NCBI GenBank assembly: GCA_023380515.1
Contig: JAMCRH010000256.1
Span: 1 to 10,074, forward strand
Origin: Gammaproteobacteria bacterium
Lineage (GTDB): Bacteria; Pseudomonadota; Gammaproteobacteria; Enterobacterales; Alteromonadaceae
Direction: 5' to 3'
Length of the DNA stretch: 10,074 nt
The notes beneath the pieces are model-generated. The model made no database searches. It saw only the letters and a list, made by a program, of their open reading frames with translations, and was not told the DNA's origin. A program made the position numbers and the translations under genes. Each line of letters starts with the position of its first letter. Position 1 is the stretch's first letter. Below are positions 1-8,167 of this stretch, in pieces.

Positions 1-1750
1 ATTGCTCTTGGCTTGCCGCACTACCGACAGCGCCAGCGAGTTCACGCTCAATTCGCTGTAACACGACGGGAGGTACCCAGCCGTCAGCAGGAGCAACGGC
101 GATGGTCATGCCAAGACGGTCATCAAGACGCCGAACTTCGCGATCATCAATGAAGCGCGCTAACACAGAACGAAGTCGCCCCCACGTCACTTGTCGGGCT
201 TGCGCTCCGCCAATATCCTGCTGTTCCGGATTCACAAAGCGCCCAGCTTGACGTTGAATAGGCGCTGGGTCGGGCCACATTCGTGACACCACAATATAGA
301 GCAACACATTGACGGCTAAAGAGACGATTACGCTATGGCTAATAGCAAGATCCGTCAATGATGTGCTTGGTCGCAAAGACGGGATCAGCAACAGGACTAT
401 CCAAAGAATTGTTCCTACGCTTAAGGCGATAATACCCCCCGCCCGGCTTCCTTGCTGCCACACCATACCACCAATCAAAGGCGGTCCGAGTTGAGCCAGC
501 AGTGCCATCGCAATCAAACCATTACTGACTAACGGTACCCCGCTTTCAGTCGCTTCATGGTAGAGATAAGCAAGCATGATAATCAGCACGATAGTCAACC
601 GGCGAATATTCAATACACCATCGGCTGAAAGCTTGAGCTCCTGAACACGCCATTTATTGATCCGCAGCCATAGGGGCGTGAAGACATCATTCGACATCAT
701 AATGCTGAGCGCCAGCGTCGCCATCATGACCATGCTGGTTGCCGCGGCAAGACCACCAACAAAAGCGATCAAGCTGATATCAGCGCGTTCCGTAAAGACC
801 GGAATCGCGAGCATGAACATATCGTCGAAACGTTGCTCTGGGACCAGCAGCCCGCCGACAAGAGCAATGGGGAGGATGAAAAAGTTGATCGCGAAAAGGT
901 ATAACGGAAATCCCCATCGTGCTGTTTTTAACTCACTTGGGTGATTATTTTCGATGAAGTTGACTTGGAATTGGCGTGGTAGCACGAGCATTGCCAGTGC
1001 ACCTAACAGCATATGTGTCAGGTAGATATAAAGTCCATGAGGCTTTCCGGCTAAAATTTCTTGCGTCACTGTATTCGTGGCGGCATTGATCATTACATCG
1101 GCAAAGCCGTCGAATAACTGATACACACAAAATAGGCCGATCAGCATAAAGGCAACGAGCTTCACGAGAGACTCGAACGCCACCGCATCCATAAGGCCGG
1201 GATGCTTTTCCGATAAACTGAGTTTGCGCGCACCAAAAAGAATAGCGAAAACTATCATGATGAGCGCAACGCCGGCACTGACATCGACAAACCATGGTGC
1301 TTGCTGTGGATCCACACCCGTAATGGCACCAAAGCTCGCCGTAATGGCACGCAATTGCAGCGCGATATAGGGCACTAACGCCACCAAAGCAATCAAGGCC
1401 ACAAATGCAGAAACAAATTGCGACTTACCGTAACGAGCACCAATTAAGTCCGCAATTGAAGTAAAGTTTTGCTGTTTCACAACGGTTAGAATGTGGCGCA
1501 TTAACCGATGGGCAAACAAGAAAAAGATGATCCCACCTAAATAAGTGGGCGCAAACCACCAGCCGTAATGCACCGTTTGCGTGACCGTGCCATAAAATGC
1601 CCACGTGGTACAGTGGACCCCAAGCGCCAAAGTATACCGCCACGGTTGCGGACGATCCGTGTGTGCTCGCTTTTCCCCACGCGCAGCAATTGAGAAAACA
1701 ATAAGCAAGTATAAAATGGCCGTGATAAGGACCACCGAAACCGGTAACAT
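1..1750 (-). CDS. Symporter-type sensor histidine kinase, N-terminal part (SSS/SLC5 domain plus start of STAC-like linker); runs off the left edge
   Basis: The reading frame from ATG at 1750 stays open to base 1 (about 583 codons, no stop), so the gene is cut by the window edge. An in-frame TAA lies shortly upstream of this ATG, which makes it the earliest ATG. The first ~490 residues are strongly hydrophobic with many membrane segments and look like a sodium:solute symporter (SSS/SLC5) domain; an early stretch reads LALGVHCTTWAFYGTV. After the last membrane segment (about 460-488) comes a soluble region with LARFIDDREVRRL and then IERELAGAVGSAAS near the edge. This resembles the STAC linker that joins SLC5-like domains to PAS/kinase modules in CbrA, CrbS and MxtR. 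Those proteins sense or move small carbon or nitrogen compounds and control their use. The kinase, and possibly a receiver domain, are expected beyond base 1 but are not seen, so an unusual stand-alone transporter is not excluded. Confidence 0.8.
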   Translation of the reverse strand, partial: MLPVSVVLITAILYLLIVFSIAARGEKRAHTDRPQPWRYTLALGVHCTTWAFYGTVTQTVHYGWWFAPTYLGGIIFFLFAHRLMRHILTVVKQQNFTSIADLIGARYGKSQFVSAFVALIALVALVPYIALQLRAITASFGAITGVDPQQAPWFVDVSAGVALIMIVFAILFGARKLSLSEKHPGLMDAVAFESLVKLVAFMLIGLFCVYQLFDGFADVMINAATNTVTQEILAGKPHGLYIYLTHMLLGALAMLVLPRQFQVNFIENNHPSELKTARWGFPLYLFAINFFILPIALVGGLLVPEQRFDDMFMLAIPVFTERADISLIAFVGGLAAATSMVMMATLALSIMMSNDVFTPLWLRINKWRVQELKLSADGVLNIRRLTIVLIIMLAYLYHEATESGVPLVSNGLIAMALLAQLGPPLIGGMVWQQGSRAGGIIALSVGTILWIVLLLIPSLRPSTSLTDLAISHSVIVSLAVNVLLYIVVSRMWPDPAPIQRQAGRFVNPEQQDIGGAQARQVTWGRLRSVLARFIDDREVRRLDDRLGMTIAVAPADGWVPPVVLQRIERELAGAVGSAASQEQ

Positions 1751-1851
1751 AAGCGTTTGTTCTTCTAGTTATTCTGACTAATGAGAAGGCTCAAGGCTCT
1801 ACGATAGGAGAAAATCTGAGCAGTTGCACCTGTTCTTTCGATTTATATGCC

Positions 1852-2535
1852 ATGACGAATAAAAACCTAGCGCCTCACTGCCCATTGTGTGCCAGTTCCG
1901 CAACGACTTTTTGGCACCAAGACTTACGCCGGCCGGTAGCCGGGCGGGAGTATTGGCAATGTGGCCATTGCGCCTTAGTTTTTGTGCCCAAAGAGTTTCA
2001 CCTTGAGCCTGCTGCTGAAAAAGCCATTTATGACCTGCACGAGAATGACCCAAATGACCCTGGCTATCGACAGTTTCTAAGTCGCGCACTCACGCCCATT
2101 CTGCGGCACTTTGCCAACGCCTCAAATCGAGCCGAGCTATTGGGCCTTGATTTCGGCTGTGGCCCTGGCCCAGCCATTGCGCCAATGTTGGCTGAAGAGG
2201 GGCTATCGTGCTGCAACTATGATCTGTATTACTGGGATGATCGTGAGCTACTCACAAAACGCTATGACTTTATTGTCAGCACGGAAGTATTTGAACACTT
2301 AGCTCGCCCGCGTGATGCATTCAGCCAACTGATTCCCTTATTAAAACCCGGAGGGCTGCTCGTGATCATGACCCAGAGACCCCTCGATTTAGCAGCTTTC
2401 TCCCGTTGGGGATATACCCTCGACCCAACTCACATTACTTTTTTTCGTGATGAAACACTGTCTTGGCTAGCTGATTTTTACCAGTTGCCACTAATCGAAC
2501 TGAGCCGTGATGTCGCGGTTTTCCAAAAACCCTGA
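1852..2535 (+). CDS. Class I SAM-dependent methyltransferase with N-terminal zinc-ribbon-like motif
   Basis: This 227-residue protein starts with two Cys pairs, CPLC (10-13) and CGHC (37-40), forming a probable zinc ribbon. The SAM-binding motif I is GLDFGCGPGP (98-107). An acidic motif, STEVFEH (143-149), and KPGG (165-168) follow, in the order expected for a Methyltransf_23-type Rossmann domain. The substrate cannot be told; proteins of this design act on varied small molecules or macromolecules in the cytoplasm. It is divergent from the symporter-kinase gene, with about 100 bases between the two start codons. ATG 1852 is the only in-frame ATG near the N-terminus, yet no good Shine-Dalgarno sequence precedes it; the nearest purine run (AGGAG, around 1806-1810) is too far away. 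Translation may be inefficient or leaderless. The family call is firm; the role is unknown. Confidence 0.85.
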   Translation: MTNKNLAPHCPLCASSATTFWHQDLRRPVAGREYWQCGHCALVFVPKEFHLEPAAEKAIYDLHENDPNDPGYRQFLSRALTPILRHFANASNRAELLGLDFGCGPGPAIAPMLAEEGLSCCNYDLYYWDDRELLTKRYDFIVSTEVFEHLARPRDAFSQLIPLLKPGGLLVIMTQRPLDLAAFSRWGYTLDPTHITFFRDETLSWLADFYQLPLIELSRDVAVFQKP

Positions 2536-2613
2536 AAAACCAAATAAATACCAAGCTCTCCTGTTTTCAGCTATCTTGTAAGGATACCTATTACGCACGA
2601 GAGGAGAATTCGC

Positions 2614-3042
2614 ATGTTGCCCGAATTAGCTGCTTACCACACCACGTTTGTTTGGCTCGGAATCTTACTTGCGATGATTATGCTGCAATGGCTTATCGCG
2701 AGTTACACCAAAGCGTCACAACCCGGCGCCATTCCGGGCTTACCGCCCCGTGACGCTGGCCATCGTAGTTTTGTCTTTCGCGCTTGGCGCACGCACCAAA
2801 ACACACTTGAGAATGCCGGCACCATGATCGGTGGTTGTTTATTTGCAGTTTTAGTGGGGGCGAATCCGAGCTTGCTGGCCATTTTAATGGCAGTCATGGT
2901 CATCGCTCGAATTTTACACATGGTGCTTTATTACCAAATTGCCACCGAGAAGAACCCTAGCCCGCGTAGTTATTTCTTTATGCTGAGTTGGTTCGCCAAC
3001 ATTGGCATTCTCATTCTGGGCTTTGTCGCTTTATTTAATTAA
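2614..3042 (+). CDS. MAPEG family membrane protein
   Basis: This 142-residue protein has about four hydrophobic segments (roughly 12-30, 72-93, 95-113 and 122-141). The motif RAWRTHQNTLEN (56-67) is the Arg/His/Asn/Glu-rich signature of the MAPEG family (membrane-associated proteins in eicosanoid and glutathione metabolism, PF01124). In that family this loop contributes to glutathione binding. Bacterial members are inner-membrane proteins, some with glutathione transferase or peroxidase activity, most uncharacterised. The start is supported by AGGAG at 2602-2606, seven bases before ATG. The next gene begins 26 bases after its stop on the same strand, so the two are probably co-transcribed. 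The substrate is unknown. Confidence 0.87.
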   Translation: MLPELAAYHTTFVWLGILLAMIMLQWLIASYTKASQPGAIPGLPPRDAGHRSFVFRAWRTHQNTLENAGTMIGGCLFAVLVGANPSLLAILMAVMVIARILHMVLYYQIATEKNPSPRSYFFMLSWFANIGILILGFVALFN

Positions 3043-3068
3043 TCACATCACGCAAAAAGGACCGCTCC

Positions 3069-3677
3069 ATGAGAATTGTAATTCGTAGTTTGGTAAAAGG
3101 CCTTGGAATTATTCTGCCGATTCTCATTACGATTGAGCTGCTTCGATGGTTATTGGTCACTGTCGAGACTCGTATGTCGCCTGCGCTTGAGTTGGTGCTG
3201 CGCAACGATTTCTATATCCCCGGTATGGCCATTTTATTCTTCCTACTGATTTGTATCTTAATCGGATTCAGCGCCCGTTGGCGCTCATTCTCTTGGTTGT
3301 GGGAATTGCCGGGCAAAATTCTACTGAAGATTCCGGGCGCCAGTCAGGTCTATGGCATTCTGCAAGAGCTCATTGAAGTAATGTCCGGGAAGAATTTTGC
3401 CGATGAGTCGGTGGTTCTCGTTAAACTCCCACAATCAGACGTTGAACTGATTGGCATTGTCACTAAGAAAGGCGGTATAAAAGATGATCGAATGTCGTCG
3501 TTAATGAATGACGAACAGCTCGCGGTCTTTTTGCCGATGGCCTACAACATTGGTGGCTATACCATTATTGTACCAAAGTCATGCACCCGAAATGTCGATA
3601 TGAAGCCAGCCGAAGCGCTGCAGTTAGTCTTAAGCGGTGGTCTTGGCAGCAGCAAAAGCACACCAGAGCAAAAATAA
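3069..3677 (+). CDS. DUF502 family membrane protein
   Basis: This 202-residue protein has two membrane segments (about 11-32 and 52-68) and then a soluble domain. The layout matches DUF502 (PF04367): two N-terminal helices, a GxSQVYGILQEL-like stretch after them, a VxLVxLP strand, then PMAYNIGGY (156-164), where the family usually has a P-T-x-N-P-T-S-G-F-like motif, and a C-terminal EALQLVLSGG. The family's function is not established; it is predicted to sit in the inner membrane. AAGGA at 3057-3061 lies seven bases before the ATG and supports the start. The gene lies between the MAPEG gene and the tricorn-like protease with short gaps (26 and 41 bases). A shared transcript is likely, but a functional link is not shown. 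Confidence 0.87.
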   Translation: MRIVIRSLVKGLGIILPILITIELLRWLLVTVETRMSPALELVLRNDFYIPGMAILFFLLICILIGFSARWRSFSWLWELPGKILLKIPGASQVYGILQELIEVMSGKNFADESVVLVKLPQSDVELIGIVTKKGGIKDDRMSSLMNDEQLAVFLPMAYNIGGYTIIVPKSCTRNVDMKPAEALQLVLSGGLGSSKSTPEQK

Positions 3678-3718
3678 TAGAACCCGGGTTTAAGCCCTTA
3701 AAGTAAGAGAATTAATTC

Positions 3719-6700
3719 ATGAATATCATTCCGTCTGCGCGTATTAGCGGCGTAGCGCTCGCTCTGTTGGCGAGCACAACACTTGCCGTAAATGCTGGAG
3801 AGCCGGGTTATTACCGTGCGCCAGCAATTCATCACGATCAAATTATCTTTACTGCTGAAGGCGACTTATGGCGGGGTAATATTCATAGTTCAGAAACACA
3901 ACGCTTAACCTCCCACGCTGCAGAAGAACTCAACGCCACCATTTCTGCTGACGGCGACTGGGTTGCCTTCGTCGCCAACTATGAAGGCGATCCTGAAGTT
4001 TACGTGATGCCTGTACGTGGCGGTGTACCAAAGCGTGTGAGTTTCGAGAACAGTCGTGTGCGTGTGCACGCTTGGACACCAAGTGGTGAAGTTTTATACA
4101 GCACCGACAATGTTGTTGGTCCGGCAAACCAATGGGTCCTTCGTCGTGTTAATCCAGCGAGCTTAGAAACCACCACCTTGCCTCTCATCGACGCGATTGA
4201 AGGCACAACCAACAGCGACGGCAACCAAGTCTTCTTCACCCGCTTCGGTTTGCAAGCTACCGGCGACAACGCTCGGGTTTATCGCGGTGGTGCAAAAGGT
4301 GAAATTTGGCGCTTCGATACAACACGTAACCAAGAAGCTGTGCATTTAACGGCCAATCACGAAGGTTCAGTCAAACGTCCCATGTATTGGAACGGCCGAG
4401 TCTATTTTATTAGCGACGCCGACGGCACCCCAAATATTTGGTCAATGACGACCACAGGTTCCGACTTTACCCAACATACTTATTATGATGACTGGCAAGT
4501 CTGGTCGGCGAGCCTACACGAAGGTCGCTTGGTCTATCAACGCGGGGCTGATTTGTATGTGCATGACTTGCGCCAACAAAGTAGCCGCCAACTTGCTCTG
4601 GAACTCAGTTCTGATTTCACTCAGCGACAAGAGCGCTGGTTAGAAAATCCTCTGACTTACTTGACCGATGCTAGTTTAGGTGGCAACGACCAAGTGGCGA
4701 TTACCGCACGCAGCCAGATTGCTGTCGCGGCCCTCGGCGCACGCCGGTTAGCGGAAGTCGCTACGCCAGCAGAGAGCCGTTCGCGCAATGCGATCTTGAG
4801 CCATGACGGCCAGTGGGTTTATGCCTTTAACGACCATAGCGGTGAAAACGAAATCTGGCGCTTCCCAGCGAATGGCAAAGAAGGTGCCGAGCGGTTGACT
4901 CATGATGGTGTCACATTCCGTTGGAATTTAGTGCTGTCACCGGATGGCAACCATATTGCCCATGACGACAAGCACGGCAATTTGTGGCTGCTCAACTTAA
5001 GTACCGGCGAGAACCGCAAAATTAAAGAAGGCGCTGCAGGTCATTTCGGTTTGAGTAGCCTCGTGTGGTCGCAAGACAGCGAGTTGTTGGCATTTGCACG
5101 CAACGACCAGTTCGGTCCTCGCACACAAGTCTGGGTGTATTCACTTGCAGACGATGCCCATCAAGTGATCACCACAGACAAGTACGAGTCTGCATCCCCG
5201 ACGTTTAGTCACGACGGCAACTGGTTGTACTTCTTGTCCGACCGTAACTATCAAGCAACGCCAAGCTCTCCTTGGGGCGACCGCAACATGGGTGCGTTTT
5301 TCAACAAACGCACACAAATTTATGCGGTCTCGCTGAAATCCTCAGCTTGTTTCCCGTTTGCGCCAGCACAAGAGATCAGCCATTGCGACAACGAGCAAGC
5401 GAAAGAGCAAGCTTACGATATTCAAGGCGCGCCAGAGCGCTTGTGGCAGGTACCTGTGGCTGCGGACAATTATTATAACTTAACTGCAAATAGTAACCGC
5501 CTGTATGTGCAAGCGCGTGAAGCGGGCTGGGGTAATCCGGCAGAGCTCTTTACGATTGAGTTTAATAACACCGATCCAAAGCGTGAGTCTTTCGGAACAA
5601 ACATCAATCGCTACCAACTCTCTAATGATGGTAAGCGCTTACTTATTCAGCAAGGCCCAGCAACAAATATGTTTATTGTTGATGCTGGAGCGCGCTTGCC
5701 TGGCAGCTTGAACACAGCTCGGGTCAACGCCACTGATTGGAAACTTGCGTTTTCACCACAACAGGAATGGCGACAAATGTATCGCGATGCTTGGCTAATG
5801 CATCGTGACTTCCTGTTTGACCGCAACATGCGTGGTGTTGATTGGGAAGAAATGCGGGCACGCTATGAGCCATTGCTGGATCGCCTGACCGACCGCCATG
5901 AACTTGACGATGTCTTTTCGCAACTATTAAGCGAGCTCAACGTCCTCCATTCACAAGTTCGCGGTGGTGAATATTCATCGCCACAAGAGCGCGCTAGCAG
6001 TGCTTCGCTCGGCGCACAATATAGCATTGCCAGTAACGGCGTTCGTATTGAAACTATTTATCGGGTCGATCCGGAATTGCCCGACCAAGCTGCGCCGCTG
6101 GCGGCGGCCGGTGTCGATGCACGTCAAGGCGATGTCATCACGCATGTGAATGGCCGTGCTATTCAACATCCGGGAGACTTACACACAGCACTGCGGGGTC
6201 TAGCGGGTCGCCAAGTCCTCTTAAGCTTGGAGCGCGCTGGTGAATCACTGCAAACCGTTGTGAACCCGGTTAGTTCAGGACGAGATCATCGCTTACGTTA
6301 TGAAACCTGGGTGCAGAACAACCGCGATGCTGTTACCGAAGCAAGTGAAGGCAAATTCGGCTACTTACACCTATACGCCATGGGTGCCGGCGATATCGCC
6401 AGCTTTGCCCGTGAATTTTATGCCAACTTTGAGAAAGAAGGTCTGATCATTGATGTGCGCCGAAATCGTGGCGGCAATATCGACAGCTGGATTATCGAGA
6501 AGTTACTCCGCCGTGCATGGAGTTTCTGGCAACCACGTAAAGGCGCTGGCTACACCAATATGCAGCAGGCCTTTATGGGGCAACTTGTGGTGCTAACTGA
6601 CCAATTGACCTATTCAGACGGTGAGACTTTCTCAGCCGGTGTGAAGGCGTTAAACCTTGGTCCATTAATCGGCAAGCAAACGGCTGGTGCTGGAGTTTGG

Positions 6701-6967
6701 TTATCCGGCCGCAATACATTAGCGGATCGCGGCGTCGCTCGCGTTGCGGAAACGCCACAACACGCGATGGACGGCCGTTGGATTTTGGAAGGCTCAGGCG
6801 TAAACCCAGATATCGTGGTCGATAACCTGCCATTTGCGACCTTTAATGGGCGTGATGCGCAACTCGAGCGCGGTATCGAGGTGCTTCGTGAGCTACTACA
6901 AGAAAATCCGTATCCGAAACTAGAAGCGAAGCCAATGGATGCATTTGCCGGCGACGATATTAAATAA
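3719..6967 (+). CDS. Secreted tricorn-like protease (beta-propeller, PDZ, S41 serine peptidase)
   Basis: This 1082-residue protein begins with a signal peptide, probably cleaved after VNA (26|27), so it should act in the periplasm or at the cell surface. Residues ~30-640 contain PD40/WD40-like propeller repeats with recurring SxDGxW motifs, for example ISADGDWVAF, LSHDGQWVYAF and FSHDGNWLYF. A tricorn C1-like helical region follows from about W684, then a PDZ domain (about 760-855) with GDVITHVNGRAI, and an S41 core (about 865-1060) with NRGGN at 916-920. By position, the likely catalytic residues are His744, Ser966 (in TYSDGETF) and Glu1024 (in EGSGVNPD). They correspond to His746, Ser965 and Glu1023 of Thermoplasma tricorn; its Ser745 is Leu743 here. 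The length is close to archaeal tricorn (about 1070 residues). The likely role is trimming of peptides. AAGAGA at 3705-3710 is an acceptable ribosome-binding site. It is the last gene of the run and ends just before a terminator. Confidence 0.92.
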   Translation: MNIIPSARISGVALALLASTTLAVNAGEPGYYRAPAIHHDQIIFTAEGDLWRGNIHSSETQRLTSHAAEELNATISADGDWVAFVANYEGDPEVYVMPVRGGVPKRVSFENSRVRVHAWTPSGEVLYSTDNVVGPANQWVLRRVNPASLETTTLPLIDAIEGTTNSDGNQVFFTRFGLQATGDNARVYRGGAKGEIWRFDTTRNQEAVHLTANHEGSVKRPMYWNGRVYFISDADGTPNIWSMTTTGSDFTQHTYYDDWQVWSASLHEGRLVYQRGADLYVHDLRQQSSRQLALELSSDFTQRQERWLENPLTYLTDASLGGNDQVAITARSQIAVAALGARRLAEVATPAESRSRNAILSHDGQWVYAFNDHSGENEIWRFPANGKEGAERLTHDGVTFRWNLVLSPDGNHIAHDDKHGNLWLLNLSTGENRKIKEGAAGHFGLSSLVWSQDSELLAFARNDQFGPRTQVWVYSLADDAHQVITTDKYESASPTFSHDGNWLYFLSDRNYQATPSSPWGDRNMGAFFNKRTQIYAVSLKSSACFPFAPAQEISHCDNEQAKEQAYDIQGAPERLWQVPVAADNYYNLTANSNRLYVQAREAGWGNPAELFTIEFNNTDPKRESFGTNINRYQLSNDGKRLLIQQGPATNMFIVDAGARLPGSLNTARVNATDWKLAFSPQQEWRQMYRDAWLMHRDFLFDRNMRGVDWEEMRARYEPLLDRLTDRHELDDVFSQLLSELNVLHSQVRGGEYSSPQERASSASLGAQYSIASNGVRIETIYRVDPELPDQAAPLAAAGVDARQGDVITHVNGRAIQHPGDLHTALRGLAGRQVLLSLERAGESLQTVVNPVSSGRDHRLRYETWVQNNRDAVTEASEGKFGYLHLYAMGAGDIASFAREFYANFEKEGLIIDVRRNRGGNIDSWIIEKLLRRAWSFWQPRKGAGYTNMQQAFMGQLVVLTDQLTYSDGETFSAGVKALNLGPLIGKQTAGAGVWLSGRNTLADRGVARVAETPQHAMDGRWILEGSGVNPDIVVDNLPFATFNGRDAQLERGIEVLRELLQENPYPKLEAKPMDAFAGDDIK

Positions 6968-6989
6968 GTTAGCCTGCAAGCCCTTTATC

Positions 6990-7028
6990 AGCCCGCGTCA
7001 TTCGCAATGAGTGATGCGGGCTTTTTAT
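6990..7028 (+). terminator. Rho-independent terminator of the MAPEG-DUF502-protease run
   Basis: A 15-base arm (6990-7004) pairs with 7008-7022 across a three-base loop (CAA). The outer part, AGCCCGC/GCGGGCT, is perfect; the inner part includes G-T wobbles. TTTTT follows at 7022-7026. It starts 23 bases after the protease stop codon. No T-run flanks it on the minus strand, so it probably works in the plus direction only. Confidence 0.9.
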
Positions 7029-7126
7029 TGGGAGTTGGTCAGGCGATTGTTGCTGATTTGAGTTTTCATCACGATGCGAGCGAAAGCTTTCGCAAAGCCA
7101 TGGCGAATACCTTGTCAGTCACCGAA

Positions 7127-8140
7127 CTAAAATACTCGACCTAATTGCTCAAGACCTTGAATATCGGTGGGTTGCATAAGCACTTGATAGAGTGGAAGCG
7201 CTTTAAATAGGGATGCAATTTCCGCTAAACGAACCTGCTCTTGAGTACGACGGGCAGCGAGAAATTCACCATCAGCACTTGCCGGTAGAACCCGATTCAC
7301 AAACAATGCAGCAACTGGTAATTTCTCATCACGTAATGTCGTGACTGCTCTTTGAGTTTCTAAAATTGGCAGCTTTTCAGGGATCAACACATAGAGAATG
7401 CCAGTTTGGCTCGGGTCAGTCAGAATTCGTCGTGTGCGTTGAAACAAACGCTGTCGGTTTAATAAGGTTTCTGTAATACCGCGACTGCGTGGGCTCATTT
7501 CCGCCGTGGCTAGACGTTCCGGCTCTGCCAACGGATTATCAATGTCACGGCCACTCTTGGGACTCAAATGCGCAAGAACACCACTAAGTTCCGCCGACTT
7601 TTTGTCGTGCTTCAGCATCCCTTGGGTCCACGCTGCCATCGCTTCCGGTAGGGTCAATAAACGAAGCGTATGTCCGGTTGGCGCGGTGTCGAAGATCAAT
7701 AAATCATAGTGAGTTAAGCCACTTTCAATTTCGCGGCAAATACGCTCCAGCAAGGCGGCTTCTTGCGCGCCTGGGGAATTGACTGATAAGCGCAATTGTC
7801 GCTCTGCTTCGGCATACAACGCGGGCTGAACGAATGACTTCATTTGTGTAATCACGCGTTCTAAGTGAGTTTTTGCTTCAGCATCCGGATCGATTTCTAA
7901 AGCATCGAGGTTCTCCGTAATTCGACGCGTGCGTAAACCTACTTTGCAGTCAAATACGTCCGCTAGGTTATGAGCGGGGTCGGTTGAAATGAGTAGAACT
8001 TTCTTGCCAAGCTTTGCGGCTTGCAGAGCTAACGCCGAGGAAATCGTCGTCTTTCCCACGCCGCCCTTTCCGCCCACGAGCAAAAGCCGCTTTTGCAGGA
8101 GTTGTTGCTGTTGGCTTGCATCAAACGTTTGCCATGTCAT
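7127..8140 (-). CDS. ArsA/GET3/TRC40-type P-loop ATPase
   Basis: The protein is 337 residues from ATG 8140, or 339 from an in-frame TTG at 8146; residue numbers below use the longer form. The nucleotide-binding motifs are clear: deviant Walker A GGKGGVGKTT (25-34), switch I STDPAHNLADVF (54-65), switch II DTAPTGHTLR (153-162), and FVNRVLP in the C-terminal third. These place it in the arsenite-pump/tail-anchored-protein-targeting ATPase group, active in the cytosol, usually as a dimer. It is a single ATPase unit, not the duplicated form of plasmid ArsA. Its only cysteines are C67 and C137, so it lacks both the GET3 CxxC zinc motif and the usual ArsA cysteine metal site. No arsR, arsB or arsC is nearby, so arsenite transport is unlikely. 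The gene follows the Cys-Cys-tail protein by about 27 bases and a CstA-type gene, a recurrent grouping that suggests a joint role around that transporter. Confidence 0.9.
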   Translation of the reverse strand: MTWQTFDASQQQQLLQKRLLLVGGKGGVGKTTISSALALQAAKLGKKVLLISTDPAHNLADVFDCKVGLRTRRITENLDALEIDPDAEAKTHLERVITQMKSFVQPALYAEAERQLRLSVNSPGAQEAALLERICREIESGLTHYDLLIFDTAPTGHTLRLLTLPEAMAAWTQGMLKHDKKSAELSGVLAHLSPKSGRDIDNPLAEPERLATAEMSPRSRGITETLLNRQRLFQRTRRILTDPSQTGILYVLIPEKLPILETQRAVTTLRDEKLPVAALFVNRVLPASADGEFLAARRTQEQVRLAEIASLFKALPLYQVLMQPTDIQGLEQLGRVF

Positions 8141-8167
8141 GACCAAGACTCGCTCATCATGTACTCC
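8137..8167 (-). promoter_or_regulatory. Shine-Dalgarno plus seven-codon leader frame coupled to the ATPase start
   Basis: Immediately after the TAG of the upstream gene, GGAG (8167-8164) is followed after three bases by ATGATG (8160-8155). That frame reads MMSESWS and stops at TGA 8139-8137. The stop overlaps the ATPase ATG (8140-8138) as ATGA. The strong ribosome-binding site is therefore well placed for the short frame but 23 bases from the ATPase ATG, which has only a weak GCGAG near it. Coupled reinitiation on the ATPase gene is inferred. Alternatives are ATPase initiation at TTG 8146 or simple chance. Confidence 0.4.

Noticed and set aside
309..1643. Open frames on the plus strand (309-494, 657-944) and in another minus frame (945-1295, 1425-1643)
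   Set aside because: All lie inside the symporter-kinase frame, which is open and makes sense throughout. Their translations show no family features.
3681..3702. Small inverted repeats (AACCCGGGTT; TTTAAG-CC-CTTAAA) before the protease gene, considered as a terminator or operator
   Set aside because: The arms are short, the loop is too tight and there is no T-run. They are not convincing as a terminator, and nothing links them to a regulator.
3930..6833. Numerous short open frames on both strands within the protease gene
   Set aside because: They are shadows of the 1082-codon gene, with low-complexity or Arg/Cys-rich translations and no ribosome-binding sites.
7080..7093. Perfect palindrome GCGAAAGCTTTCGC between the convergent genes, considered as a terminator for the ATPase gene
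   Set aside because: It has no loop and no T-run on the minus strand. A binding site is possible but nothing supports it. No clear terminator for the ATPase gene is visible in 7029-7126.
7127..8140. Arsenic resistance operon
   Set aside because: The ATPase is a single unit without the metal-site cysteines, and no arsR, arsB, arsC or acr3 gene is present. The neighbours point to a CstA-linked role.
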